From Flavobacterium sp. ACN6 (lineage in GTDB: Bacteria > Bacteroidota > Bacteroidia > Flavobacteriales > Flavobacteriaceae): DNA of 64,000 nt. The first letter of the stretch is position 1. Every line of letters starts with the position of its first letter. The notes beneath the pieces were generated by a model. It did not search any database, was not told the origin of the DNA, and saw only the letters and a list, made by a program, of their open reading frames with translations. Both the position numbers and the translations under genes were made by a program. Below, one piece after another: positions 43,910-52,633 of this stretch. The stretch spans positions 124,001 through 188,000 of the forward strand of contig NZ_MRCQ01000003.1 in assembly GCF_002304005.1 (NCBI RefSeq), written 5' to 3'.

Positions 43910-43949
43910 TAGATTACTCTCTATTTAAAAATTAATAAAAACAATCATA

Positions 43950-44678
43950 ATGAAAATTGCGCTTTTAGGATACGGAAAAATGGGTAAAGTAATCGAAAGA
44001 ATTGCTTTAGAAAGAGGTCATGAAATAGTTTTAAAGAAAGACGAATTCAGCAGTTATGACGGACTTTCAACAGCTGATGTTGCCATTGATTTCAGTGTTC
44101 CAGCAGCAGCAGTGAGTAATATTTCGGCATCTTTTAATGCGAATGTTCCAGTAGTTTCCGGCACAACAGGATGGCTAGAACATTATGACGAAATGATTGC
44201 TCTTTGCAATGAGAAAAAAACTGGGTTTATTTCCAGCTCAAACTTTAGTTTAGGTGTAAATATTTTCTTCGGATTAAATGAATATTTAGCAAAAATCATG
44301 AATCAATTTGATTCTTATAAAGTTTCGATGGAAGAAATTCACCACATCCATAAACTTGATGCGCCAAGCGGTACTGCAATTTCATTAGCAGAGGGCGTTA
44401 TAAAAAACAGCAATTACTCTGGCTGGACTTTAGACGAAGCTAACGATAATGACCCGAGCGCTAGCGAACTGACGAAGCAAATTCGCATTGAAGCAAAACG
44501 AATTGGAGAAGTTCCAGGAACTCACACTGTAAATTACGATTCAGCAATTGACAGCATTGAAATAAAACATACGGCTCACAATCGCGAAGGCTTCGCATTG
44601 GGCGCTGTTATTGCAGCAGAATGGCTTGCAGGCAAGCAGGGAATTTTCACTATGAAAGATGTACTAAACTTACAATAA
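43950..44678 (+). CDS. dapB: 4-hydroxy-tetrahydrodipicolinate reductase
   Basis: The 242-residue enzyme reduces the diaminopimelate/lysine intermediate in the cytoplasm. It has the dinucleotide motif GYGKMGKVI, SGTTGW and the signature EEIHHIHKLDAPSGTA with the catalytic His and Lys, then SIEIKHTAHNREGFALGAVIAAEWL. Residues 168-176 (DPSASELTK) are encoded by 44451-44476, which is nearly identical to an intergenic repeat at 55791-55816. This stretch looks like an insertion and uses GC-richer codons than its surroundings. Confidence 0.95.
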   Translation: MKIALLGYGKMGKVIERIALERGHEIVLKKDEFSSYDGLSTADVAIDFSVPAAAVSNISASFNANVPVVSGTTGWLEHYDEMIALCNEKKTGFISSSNFSLGVNIFFGLNEYLAKIMNQFDSYKVSMEEIHHIHKLDAPSGTAISLAEGVIKNSNYSGWTLDEANDNDPSASELTKQIRIEAKRIGEVPGTHTVNYDSAIDSIEIKHTAHNREGFALGAVIAAEWLAGKQGIFTMKDVLNLQ

Positions 44679-44740
44679 ATCGAATAAGGCTTTGAATTAA
44701 TTAGATTCAATCCTGAATTTGAAACTTAAAATACAATATT

Positions 44741-46294
44741 ATGACACTTTACTCTTGGTTCGTATTTTTCTTAGCTGTTCAAATAATCCATTTTCTTGGT
44801 ACTTGGAAATTGTATCAGGCAGCAGGAAGAAAAAGCTGGGAAGCAGCAATTCCGGTATACAATTCTATCGTTTTAATGAAAATGATCGGACGCCCGACTT
44901 GGTGGACGTTTTTACTTTTTATTCCAATTATCAACTTGATTATGTTTCCAGTTGTATGGGTAGAAACTTTAAGAACTTTTAACAAAAGATCTACTTTAGA
45001 CACTTTTCTTGGACTTTTCACATTAGGCTTTTACATCTATTACGTAAACTATACTCAGAAATTAGAATACCGTAAAGACAGAAGTTTAACCCCAGAAAAC
45101 AAAACTGCAGACACAGTAAGCTCTTTGTTATTTGCTATTATAGTAGCGACTTTAGTACATACTTACGTTGTACAGCCTTACACGATTCCGACATCATCTT
45201 TAGAGAAATCTTTATTAATTGGAGATTTTTTATTTGTGAGCAAAATAAATTATGGACCAAGAGTACCAATGACTACGGTAGCATTACCAATGGTTCACGA
45301 TTCTATTCCGTTAACCAAAAGTAAATCTTACCTAAGCTGGCCGCAATTACCTTATTTTAGACTTCCAGCGATTCAAAAAATAAAACGATCTGACATCGTC
45401 GTCTTTAACTGGCCTGTTGATACCGTTCGTTATTTCTTTGAACCAAAAGGAAGACCAGGCGTTATTAAACCTATTGATAAAAAATCAAATTACGTAAAAA
45501 GATGTGTTGGTATTCCTGGAGACAGTTTATCAATCAAAGATGGTTTTGTTTTTATTAACGGCAAAAAATTAGTTTTACCAGAAAGAGCTAGACCTCAATA
45601 TTCTTATTCTGTAGCTTTAGACGGAAAAACACCTATTGATTTCGAAAGTCTTTTTAAAGAATTAGACATCACAGATCCTGCAGGTTTTACAACTGAGAAA
45701 AGAGATACTCTTTATTTAGGTTCACTAACAGAAGCTGGAGCTGAAAGATTCAAAAACACTCCGGGTGTTACTGCTGTAATACGAAAAATTGACAGATCTA
45801 ATGACAATAGAATTTTCCCGCATATTAACAAATGGAGCCAGGACAATATGGGCCCAATTTATATTCCTGAAGCTGGAAAAACAGTTGCATTGAACAATGA
45901 ATCACTTCCATTTTATAAAGAAATCATTACCAATTACGAAGGAAATACATTAGAGCTACAAGGTTCTAAATTTTTAATAAATGGAAAACCAACCACTACT
46001 TACACCTTCAAACAAAATTACTACTGGATGATGGGAGACAACCGTCATAACTCTGAAGACAGCCGTTATTGGGGTTACGTTCCAGAAAATCATATCGTTG
46101 GTAAACCAGTATTCATTTGGATGAGCTGGGACACTAACGGAAAAGGCATCAACAAAATTCGCTGGAATAGAGTTTTCACCACAGTTGACGGTGAAGGCCA
46201 GCCACAATCTTACTTTAAATATTTCTTAATCGTCCTTGCATTATATTTCGTTGGAGATTTTGTATGGAGAAAAAGAAGAGAGAATAAAGCATAA
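44741..46294 (+). CDS. lepB: Signal peptidase I, long Bacteroidota form
   Basis: The 517-residue protein joins an N-terminal membrane region like DUF5684 (about 1-108, WKLYQAAGRKSWEAAIPVYNSIVLMKMIGRPTWW), a membrane segment and the S26 peptidase. The serine is Ser153 in IPTSSLEKSL and the general-base lysine is Lys253 in YVKRCVGIPGDSL. A large insert (about 280-415) separates these from the last conserved box (MMGDNRHNSEDSRYWGYVP). A C-terminal membrane segment lies near residue 490-507. It cleaves signal peptides of exported proteins. The downstream hairpins at 46312-46425 probably end the transcript. Confidence 0.93.
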   Translation: MTLYSWFVFFLAVQIIHFLGTWKLYQAAGRKSWEAAIPVYNSIVLMKMIGRPTWWTFLLFIPIINLIMFPVVWVETLRTFNKRSTLDTFLGLFTLGFYIYYVNYTQKLEYRKDRSLTPENKTADTVSSLLFAIIVATLVHTYVVQPYTIPTSSLEKSLLIGDFLFVSKINYGPRVPMTTVALPMVHDSIPLTKSKSYLSWPQLPYFRLPAIQKIKRSDIVVFNWPVDTVRYFFEPKGRPGVIKPIDKKSNYVKRCVGIPGDSLSIKDGFVFINGKKLVLPERARPQYSYSVALDGKTPIDFESLFKELDITDPAGFTTEKRDTLYLGSLTEAGAERFKNTPGVTAVIRKIDRSNDNRIFPHINKWSQDNMGPIYIPEAGKTVALNNESLPFYKEIITNYEGNTLELQGSKFLINGKPTTTYTFKQNYYWMMGDNRHNSEDSRYWGYVPENHIVGKPVFIWMSWDTNGKGINKIRWNRVFTTVDGEGQPQSYFKYFLIVLALYFVGDFVWRKRRENKA

Positions 46295-46311
46295 TTAAAA
46301 AAGTTATTTTT

Positions 46312-46425
46312 GTTTCAGGTTTCAAGTTTCAAGTTCGTAAAAAACCTGAAACTTGAAACCTGAAACATTTAGACAAATAAAAACATTCAATCGTTTAATC
46401 GTTTTCAAAAAGTACGATTAAACGA
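46312..46425. repeat. Two inverted repeats after lepB
   Basis: GTTTCAGGTTTCAAGTT (46312-46328) pairs exactly with AACTTGAAACCTGAAAC (46350-46366), and TCGTTTAATCGT (46391-46402) pairs exactly with ACGATTAAACGA (46414-46425). Each can fold as a hairpin. The first is built of a simple AAGTTTC-type unit. Confidence 0.8.
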
Positions 46426-46449
46426 TTTACCGATTAAACTAAAATCACA

Positions 46450-47070
46450 ATGAACTCCTTAATACTTCCAACTTATTTTCCTTCTATAAGTCATTTTGCA
46501 GTAATCGCTCAATCTGATAAAATTGTATTTGAAATGGAAGATAATTTTCAGAAACAGACCAATAGAAATAGAACTTACATCTATAGTCCGAATGGAATTC
46601 AATTATTAAATATTCCCGTTAAGCATTCAAAAGAAGCGCATCAAAAAACAAGAGACGTTTTAATTGAGAACGAATTTGATTGGCAGAAACAGCATTTTAA
46701 ATCGCTTGAAGCCGCTTATAGAAGCTCTCCTTTCTTTGAGTTCTTTGAAGATGAAATTGCTCCTATATTCGAGAAAAAGCACACTTTTTTAATGGATTTG
46801 AATTTTGAAGTTTTAGACATTGTAACAAAATGTCTGAGAATAAAATTTGAATTTGGAAAAACTACTGAATACTTTCCCGAAACTCCAGATTTTGCTGATT
46901 TTAGATATTTGGCAAACGGAAAAAAAGATACTAATACTTTCGAAAAATACACTCAGGTTTTTGATGACAAACATGGTTTCATCAATAATTTAAGTGTTTT
47001 GGATTTACTTTTTAATGAAGGGAAATTTGCAATGGATTATTTGAAAACCCAAAAATTAGATCTAAAATAG
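46450..47070 (+). CDS. WbqC-like protein
   Basis: The 206-residue protein begins MNSLILPTYFPSISHFAVIAQ and shows the WbqC pattern: FEMEDNFQKQTNRNRTYIYSPNGIQLLNIPVKH, DWQKQHFKSLEAAYRSSPFFEFFEDE and a C-terminal FIKNLSVLDLLFNEG-type segment. WbqC-like proteins occur in glycan or antigen loci but have no settled role. Here it sits in the conserved core block after lepB. Its own hairpin-rich upstream region suggests a separate promoter. Confidence 0.85.
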   Translation: MNSLILPTYFPSISHFAVIAQSDKIVFEMEDNFQKQTNRNRTYIYSPNGIQLLNIPVKHSKEAHQKTRDVLIENEFDWQKQHFKSLEAAYRSSPFFEFFEDEIAPIFEKKHTFLMDLNFEVLDIVTKCLRIKFEFGKTTEYFPETPDFADFRYLANGKKDTNTFEKYTQVFDDKHGFINNLSVLDLLFNEGKFAMDYLKTQKLDLK

Positions 47071-47155
47071 AAAAATCAGCTTTCATTTTTGAAATTCAAA
47101 TTTTGGATTTTCGAATTTGGAATTTGGAATTTTAAAAATTGAAATTTTATATCAT

Positions 47156-48202
47156 TTATTCCATTGAAAGTCTCGTCATAATAGGATAATGATCGGAATT
47201 TTCGAAATCTGAAAAGCTTTCAAATTGCTTTACTTTCATTTTACTATCCGTGAAGATATAGTCAATTCTAGCAGGATAATAACGGAATTTATAAGTAGCT
47301 CCAAAACCTTCACCAGCTTCTTCAAAGGCATCTTTTTGCTTTCCTTTTATACTTCTATATACATAAGAGAAAGGACTATTATTCATATCGCCGCAGATAA
47401 TAAACGGAGTTTTACACTGCTTGATATTTTCCTTAAAAATTTCTGCCTGCTCTTGCTGCTGTGTAAATCCTTTACTGATTCTGGCATAAATACGTTGTGA
47501 TTTCTTTTGATTTACATTATCAATATCATCAGAAATCTCACTCACATCTGGAGATATTTTAATAGATTGTAAGTGCATATTATAAACACGAATAACATCT
47601 TTTCCGCGTTTTATATCTGCATATACTACATTATTATCCGATTTTGGAAAAATAATCTTGCCCTCGTTTATTATGGGAAACTTAGAAAAAATCGCCTGGC
47701 CTGTTTTTATCTTTTTTCCATCAATAAAAATATAACGGTGCGGATACACTTTTAAATCTAGGTGGGCCGAATTTGAATATTCTTGAATACATAAAATATC
47801 AGGATCTTTTTCGTCTATAAAAGATTTAATGTTATCGGGAATATCATCACGGTCCAGCCATTTAAAAACATTAAAAAGACGAACATTATAACTCATTACA
47901 GAAAAATCTTTTTCGTCCTGAATATATTCTTTCGCAGAAAACTTATAGAACTTACTAATAAATGTAATTCCTGTCAGCAATACCAAACCAGATAAAATAA
48001 GGCGCTTTTTAAACTGAATTGCCCAATAGACAAAAAACAGTCCGTTTGCCACAAAAAAGGCCGGCATAAACAACGTAAGCACCGATAAAAGCGGAAAGCT
48101 CTTAGGTGCTAAAAAAGGCAGAATATAAACGCTAAATGTGAGCACAGTAAGCACTATATTCAGAAAGAACATTATTTTATTAAACCAAGAAAGGTTTTTC
48201 AT
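47156..48202 (-). CDS. Membrane-anchored endonuclease/exonuclease/phosphatase family protein
   Basis: The 348-residue protein has three membrane segments in the first 90 residues and a C-terminal EEP domain: MSYNVRLFNVFKW, DPDILCIQEYSNSA with the metal-binding Glu, FIICGDMNNSPFSYVY, YPARIDYIFTDSKMKVKQF, and SDHYPIM with the catalytic Asp and His. All key residues are present. The substrate (nucleic acid, phospholipid or phosphoester) is unknown. It lies 15 bases after the rhomboid gene and is probably in the same operon (mutL-rhomboid-rhomboid-EEP). Confidence 0.85.
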   Translation of the reverse strand: MKNLSWFNKIMFFLNIVLTVLTFSVYILPFLAPKSFPLLSVLTLFMPAFFVANGLFFVYWAIQFKKRLILSGLVLLTGITFISKFYKFSAKEYIQDEKDFSVMSYNVRLFNVFKWLDRDDIPDNIKSFIDEKDPDILCIQEYSNSAHLDLKVYPHRYIFIDGKKIKTGQAIFSKFPIINEGKIIFPKSDNNVVYADIKRGKDVIRVYNMHLQSIKISPDVSEISDDIDNVNQKKSQRIYARISKGFTQQQEQAEIFKENIKQCKTPFIICGDMNNSPFSYVYRSIKGKQKDAFEEAGEGFGATYKFRYYPARIDYIFTDSKMKVKQFESFSDFENSDHYPIMTRLSME

Positions 48203-48217
48203 ATTTTCTCCTACAAG

Positions 48218-49081
48218 TTATTTTCCAGCTTTAAATAAAAACTCTTTTTCTTCTTTTGTCAGACAATCATATCCAGACTGGCTGATTTTGTCTAAAATCT
48301 CATCAATCTGTTGCTGCGTTTTGTCTTTAGTAACAATTCTTGATGTAGGTTTCTGTGTAGGTTTTTGGTAATTTTTATGAACTTTTGTAAATGGGGACGA
48401 AGGAGATTTTCTAAAGAGATTGACAAAGAAGTCTAATGTTTTAGAAACAATGATACTTAAATCGGTACCGTTTTGTAATAACTTAATATAAGCAAATCCG
48501 AAGAAAGCACCAGCAAGATGCGAAATATGGCCGCCCATATTTCCTAAACGAAACTGCATTAAATCCAAAATTAAAATGACAGCAGTAATATGCCAAAGTT
48601 TGACATTTCCGAATAAAAACAAACGAACATTCATTAAGGGCGAATACGTTGTTGCTGCAACTAAAATAGCCATTATTGCAGCAGAAGCTCCAACAATAGA
48701 ACCGCTGATATTAGACAAATAAAAACTTAGTGCAAAAGCAACTCCAGCAAAAAGAGCACTTAAAATATATAATCCTAAATATTGTTTTTGAGTAAAATAA
48801 GTTAAGAATAATGTACTGGCAAAATTCAAAACCATCATATTAAATAACAAATGCAAAAATCCGTCGTGAAAAAAAGCATAGGTTAAGAAAGTCCAAGGTT
48901 TAAACATGAAAACCTGAGGATCTGACGACAATGCTATCCAGCTTGGAAAATCAAATTGACCGATTGAATACTGATAGAAAAAAATCAAAGAAAGAATAAA
49001 ACATGCGATATTCCAATAAATAACCCGCATGGCAATACCCCCCAATCTATATTGTAATTTTAAATCGTCTAGAATATTCAT
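48218..49081 (-). CDS. Rhomboid-family intramembrane protease (second copy)
   Basis: The 287-residue protein has six membrane segments, HDGFLHLLFNMMVLNFAST, the serine box SIVGASAAIMAIL (Ser in GAS) and a His in GGHISHLAGAFFGFAY. The cytoplasmic C-terminal tail (about 210-287) is unusual in being polar, with a KEEKEFLFKAG end. The final G of the usual GxSG box is A here, which is tolerated in some rhomboids. It is the second of two adjacent rhomboids. Confidence 0.85.
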   Translation of the reverse strand: MNILDDLKLQYRLGGIAMRVIYWNIACFILSLIFFYQYSIGQFDFPSWIALSSDPQVFMFKPWTFLTYAFFHDGFLHLLFNMMVLNFASTLFLTYFTQKQYLGLYILSALFAGVAFALSFYLSNISGSIVGASAAIMAILVAATTYSPLMNVRLFLFGNVKLWHITAVILILDLMQFRLGNMGGHISHLAGAFFGFAYIKLLQNGTDLSIIVSKTLDFFVNLFRKSPSSPFTKVHKNYQKPTQKPTSRIVTKDKTQQQIDEILDKISQSGYDCLTKEEKEFLFKAGK

Positions 49082-49124
49082 AGAAACTTCTTTTGGTTTT
49101 AGAATTTAAACTTAAAGTTAAAAA

Positions 49125-49874
49125 TTAATTCCAACGATTGTTATTAAACTGATTTTTTTTCCAGTACCACATCATTAAAAAACCCGTAATTGCACCGCCA
49201 ACGTGAGCAAAATGTGCTATACCAGTACCACCTCCGCCAAATAAAGAAGTCCCTTTAACTCCTAAAAACAAGTCGATTAACAAAAGTCCTGGAACAAAAT
49301 ATTTCGCTTTGATTGGAACGGGAATAAATAATAAAGCCAACTCTGCATTTGGAAACATAAATGCGAAAGCGGTCAATAATCCATAAATTGCGCCAGATGC
49401 ACCAACGACCGTACCAATGTAAGCACTAGTAAATCCTTGAAATTGGGCAACACTTACCAAACTCTGCCATCTAGTATCGATTTTTCCTTCACCTAAAATC
49501 TGTAAAATCTGGGTTTTGTCGAAACCATTTGAGGTCAAAGTACTCATTGTGTCCTGAAAAAAATAATAATTCACAAGGGTATGAAGTAAAGCTGATCCTA
49601 AACCACAAGAAATATAAAAGAAGATGAATTTTTTTCCTCCCCAAAAATGCTCCAAAGCAGATCCGAAGGAAACCAATGCAAACATATTAAACGCTATATG
49701 CATAATACCGCCATGCATAAACATATGCGTGATTGGCTGCCAAGCTCTAAAATTTGGGTTTTCTGGAAAAAACATAGCCAAATATTCATAAGAAACCGGC
49801 ACTAATTGAGATCCAATAAAAAATATAATATTAATAATTAGCAGTTGTTTAACTACTGGAGTCATATTCATCAT
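49125..49874 (-). CDS. Rhomboid-family intramembrane serine protease (first copy)
   Basis: The 249-residue protein has six membrane segments, HGGIMHIAFNMFALVSFG, the active-site box VGASGAIYGLL (GxSG) and the catalytic His in IAHFAHVGGAITGF. Its ATG (49872-49874) overlaps the mutL TGA (49871-49873) in ATGA, so translation is coupled. Rhomboids cleave membrane proteins within the bilayer; the substrate is unknown. Confidence 0.9.
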   Translation of the reverse strand: MMNMTPVVKQLLIINIIFFIGSQLVPVSYEYLAMFFPENPNFRAWQPITHMFMHGGIMHIAFNMFALVSFGSALEHFWGGKKFIFFYISCGLGSALLHTLVNYYFFQDTMSTLTSNGFDKTQILQILGEGKIDTRWQSLVSVAQFQGFTSAYIGTVVGASGAIYGLLTAFAFMFPNAELALLFIPVPIKAKYFVPGLLLIDLFLGVKGTSLFGGGGTGIAHFAHVGGAITGFLMMWYWKKNQFNNNRWN

Positions 49875-51802
49875 AATGCAAACTTTTTATCTATATCTTC
49901 AACACGCATGGTGATGAAAGTTGGTTTTTGAAAAGGTGAAATATTCGGATCTTTACAAGCAAACAAACCGTTTACCAGATTATCTTGTTCTTTTTCGGTT
50001 AAATAAGATCCCGTTTTAACCGCTAAACTTTTCGCCATTGATTTAGCAATAGTATCATTTTGACTGTAACTATTTGCTGGAATTCCGTCTTGTAAATCGC
50101 TCAATAACTGCTCGATTACTAGAGAAACTTCGCTTTCGGTAATATTTACTGGAATTCCAGAAATCACAATATGATCTGACTTTGCTTGATCGAAAACAAA
50201 TCCGGTGGTTTCTAGTGAAGGTTTTAATTCTTCAATTAATTCCATTTCTGATGCCGAATAAAATAAATCTAATGGAAAAAGCAATTGCTGGCTTGACGCT
50301 TGATTTACTGTCATATTCAACAAAAATTGTTCGTACAAAATACGTTGATGAGCCCTTTGCTGATCAACAATAATCATTCCTGATTTGATTGGCGAAACAA
50401 TGTATTTTTTATGAATTTGATAGGTTTTATGAGTTGCCTGTTCAACCTCATCGTCATTAAACAAAGAAGAAGTTACTTCTTCATTTTCAAATGTAAAAGG
50501 CGAACTTTCTATACTTTCAGGATTTTCTGTATCTAAACCAACATAAAGACTTTCCCAGCTTGCAGTTGGTTCCACTCTTTTGGAATAACCCGAATAGGAC
50601 GGACTCGAATATGAAGATCCAGACGACGATGATGCTCCTGAACTATAACTAGATCCTGTACTCGCTTTACTATAATGCTGATTAGTTTTATCATCTGTAA
50701 ACGGATTAAAAGTCCCGTCTACTTGAATTGTAGGCGTTTCTACCTCCATATCTTTATAATGATAAGGCGTATCTAAGTTGGCATCTCTATCAAAATCTAA
50801 AACCGGCGCTACGTTAAACTGCCCCAGACTATGTTTGATTGATGCTCTTAAAATAGCATATAACGCTTGTTCGTCATCAAACTTAATTTCAGTTTTAGTT
50901 GGATGTATATTGATATCAATTGTATTTGGCGGCACTTGCAGATATAAGAAATAACTTGGCTGCGAGCCATCTTTCAATAATCCGTCGTAAGCAGACATTA
51001 CTGCATGATGCAGATAACCGCTTTTTATGAAACGATCGTTTACAAAAAAGAACTGCTCTCCCCTATTTTTCTTAGCAAATTCAGGCTTGCATACAAAACC
51101 TTGAACATTTATAATTTCGGTATCTTCATTTACAGGAACCAATTTTTCATTGGTTTTACCAGACATTATACCCACAATTCTCTGGCGGTATCCTGCAGCA
51201 GGAAGATTGTACATTTCACTTCCATTATGGTAAAAACTAAAATGAATATTTGGATGCGCCAAAGCCACACGCTGAAACTCATCCATAACATGGCGAAATT
51301 CAACGGTATCTGATTTTAAGAAATTACGACGAGCCGGAATATTAAAAAACAAGTTTTTAACAGCAAACGAAGTTCCTTTTGGTAAAACCGCCACTTCTTG
51401 CGAAACAAATTTACTTCCTTCAATTACAATGTGTGTCCCAAGTTCGTCCTGATCTTGTTTGGTTTTCATTTCCATGTGTGCAATCGCAGCAATAGAAGCC
51501 AAAGCCTCGCCGCGAAAACCTTTTGTACCAAGAGCAAACAAATCTTCTGCCTGACGAATCTTTGAAGTTGCATGACGTGCAAAACACAAACGTGCATCGG
51601 TAACGGTCATCCCTACTCCATTATCGATAACCTGCACTAAAGATTTGCCAGCATCTTTTATTATCAATTTAATGTCAGTTGCTTTTGCATCAACAGCATT
51701 TTCTAACAATTCTTTTACAACTGAAGCGGGTCTTTGGACCACTTCTCCAGCAGCAATTTGGTTAGCAACGTGATCAGGAAGCAATTGGATAATACTCGAC
51801 AT
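49871..51802 (-). CDS. mutL: DNA mismatch repair protein MutL
   Basis: The 643-residue protein has the GHKL ATPase domain with motif GEVVQRPASVVKELLENAVDA, DNGVGM, TKGFRGEALASIAAIAHM and the transducer domain with PTKTEIKFDDEQALYAIL. A Ser/Thr/Gly-rich linker (about 385-420) precedes the C-terminal dimer domain. The endonuclease motif DQHAxxER is degenerate: the sequence reads DQQRAHQRILYE near residue 476, missing the metal-binding His and first Glu. It is therefore probably a non-nicking MutL, as in some other Bacteroidota. It begins an operon with the two rhomboids and the EEP gene. Confidence 0.96.
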   Translation of the reverse strand: MSSIIQLLPDHVANQIAAGEVVQRPASVVKELLENAVDAKATDIKLIIKDAGKSLVQVIDNGVGMTVTDARLCFARHATSKIRQAEDLFALGTKGFRGEALASIAAIAHMEMKTKQDQDELGTHIVIEGSKFVSQEVAVLPKGTSFAVKNLFFNIPARRNFLKSDTVEFRHVMDEFQRVALAHPNIHFSFYHNGSEMYNLPAAGYRQRIVGIMSGKTNEKLVPVNEDTEIINVQGFVCKPEFAKKNRGEQFFFVNDRFIKSGYLHHAVMSAYDGLLKDGSQPSYFLYLQVPPNTIDINIHPTKTEIKFDDEQALYAILRASIKHSLGQFNVAPVLDFDRDANLDTPYHYKDMEVETPTIQVDGTFNPFTDDKTNQHYSKASTGSSYSSGASSSSGSSYSSPSYSGYSKRVEPTASWESLYVGLDTENPESIESSPFTFENEEVTSSLFNDDEVEQATHKTYQIHKKYIVSPIKSGMIIVDQQRAHQRILYEQFLLNMTVNQASSQQLLFPLDLFYSASEMELIEELKPSLETTGFVFDQAKSDHIVISGIPVNITESEVSLVIEQLLSDLQDGIPANSYSQNDTIAKSMAKSLAVKTGSYLTEKEQDNLVNGLFACKDPNISPFQKPTFITMRVEDIDKKFAL

Positions 51803-51910
51803 TAAGCAAAAATAGTTTTAAAGTTTAGATTAGTTTTTATAAACCAAGAAGTACAAATTTAGTGAATTTTGATTGGCTTTCAGAACAAGAACTGTCATAA
51901 AAAAAACAAA

Positions 51911-51948
51911 AAAACCTATACCGTTATTACACAGTATAGGTTTTCTAT
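51911..51948 (-). terminator. Terminator after ribH
   Basis: An 11-bp perfect stem AAAACCTATAC (51911-51921) with GTATAGGTTTT (51934-51944) and a run of A/T on either side lies 20 bases after the ribH stop and before mutL. Confidence 0.85.
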
Positions 51949-51967
51949 TTTTTAAAACTAATGTGTT

Positions 51968-52540
51968 TTATTCGTTTTCTATTTTTCTTGGCGAATCTTC
52001 AATTTGAATCGCTCCAGAAGCCAATAAGGGCTGACTATATGCGTGCGCTATAGAAGCCTGCTGACGAATATAAGCCATTTTAATTGCTGCAATTGCAGCT
52101 TCAGTTCCTTTATTTCCATGAACTCCACCGCTCCTGTCAATAGACTGCTGCATATTATTGTCTGTTAAAACACAGAAAATAACCGGAATATCAGTTTGAA
52201 CATTTAAATCTTTAATTCCTTGTGTAACGCCTTCACAAACAAAATCAAAATGTTTTGTTTGCCCTTGAATTACGCATCCAATTACGATAACAGCATCAAC
52301 ATTTTGTGTTTGAAGCATTTTTTTTGCTCCGTAGATCAATTCAAAACTCCCCGGAACATTCCAGCGGATAATTTGCTGTGCAGGAACATCGCAATCGATT
52401 AAAGCTTCATAAGCACCAGTATAAAGTCCTTCTGTTATGGTATCATTCCATTCAGAAACAACAATCCCAAATCGAAAGTCTTTCGCATTTGGGATTGTGT
52501 TTTTATCGTATTCTGATAGATTTTTATTTTCAGTAGCCAT
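51968..52540 (-). CDS. ribH: 6,7-dimethyl-8-ribityllumazine synthase
   Basis: The 190-residue protein shows FGIVVSEWNDTITEGLYTGA, WNVPGSFELIYGAKKM, IVIGCVIQGQTKHFDFVCEGV (the catalytic His is in TKHFDFV), then VIFCVLTDNNMQQSIDRSGGVHGNKGTEAAIAAIKM. It catalyses the penultimate step of riboflavin synthesis. It has a short C-terminal extension (about 160-190) that is polar and not typical. It lies downstream of the TPR gene by 90 bases, with a hairpin in between. Confidence 0.95.
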   Translation of the reverse strand: MATENKNLSEYDKNTIPNAKDFRFGIVVSEWNDTITEGLYTGAYEALIDCDVPAQQIIRWNVPGSFELIYGAKKMLQTQNVDAVIVIGCVIQGQTKHFDFVCEGVTQGIKDLNVQTDIPVIFCVLTDNNMQQSIDRSGGVHGNKGTEAAIAAIKMAYIRQQASIAHAYSQPLLASGAIQIEDSPRKIENE

Positions 52541-52568
52541 CTGTAATATTTTAGTTTTTTGATTTTCG

Positions 52569-52584
52569 TCCCGAAGCCTCGGGA
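52569..52584. repeat. TCCCGA-AGCC-TCGGGA hairpin
   Basis: A 6-bp perfect stem with a 4-base loop lies between the TPR gene and ribH. Similar units occur at 32973-32988 and 38368-38385. Confidence 0.65.
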
Positions 52585-52633
52585 TAGATTCTTAAATACA
52601 AATCTACAATCTTAAATCTAAAGTCTAAAATTT

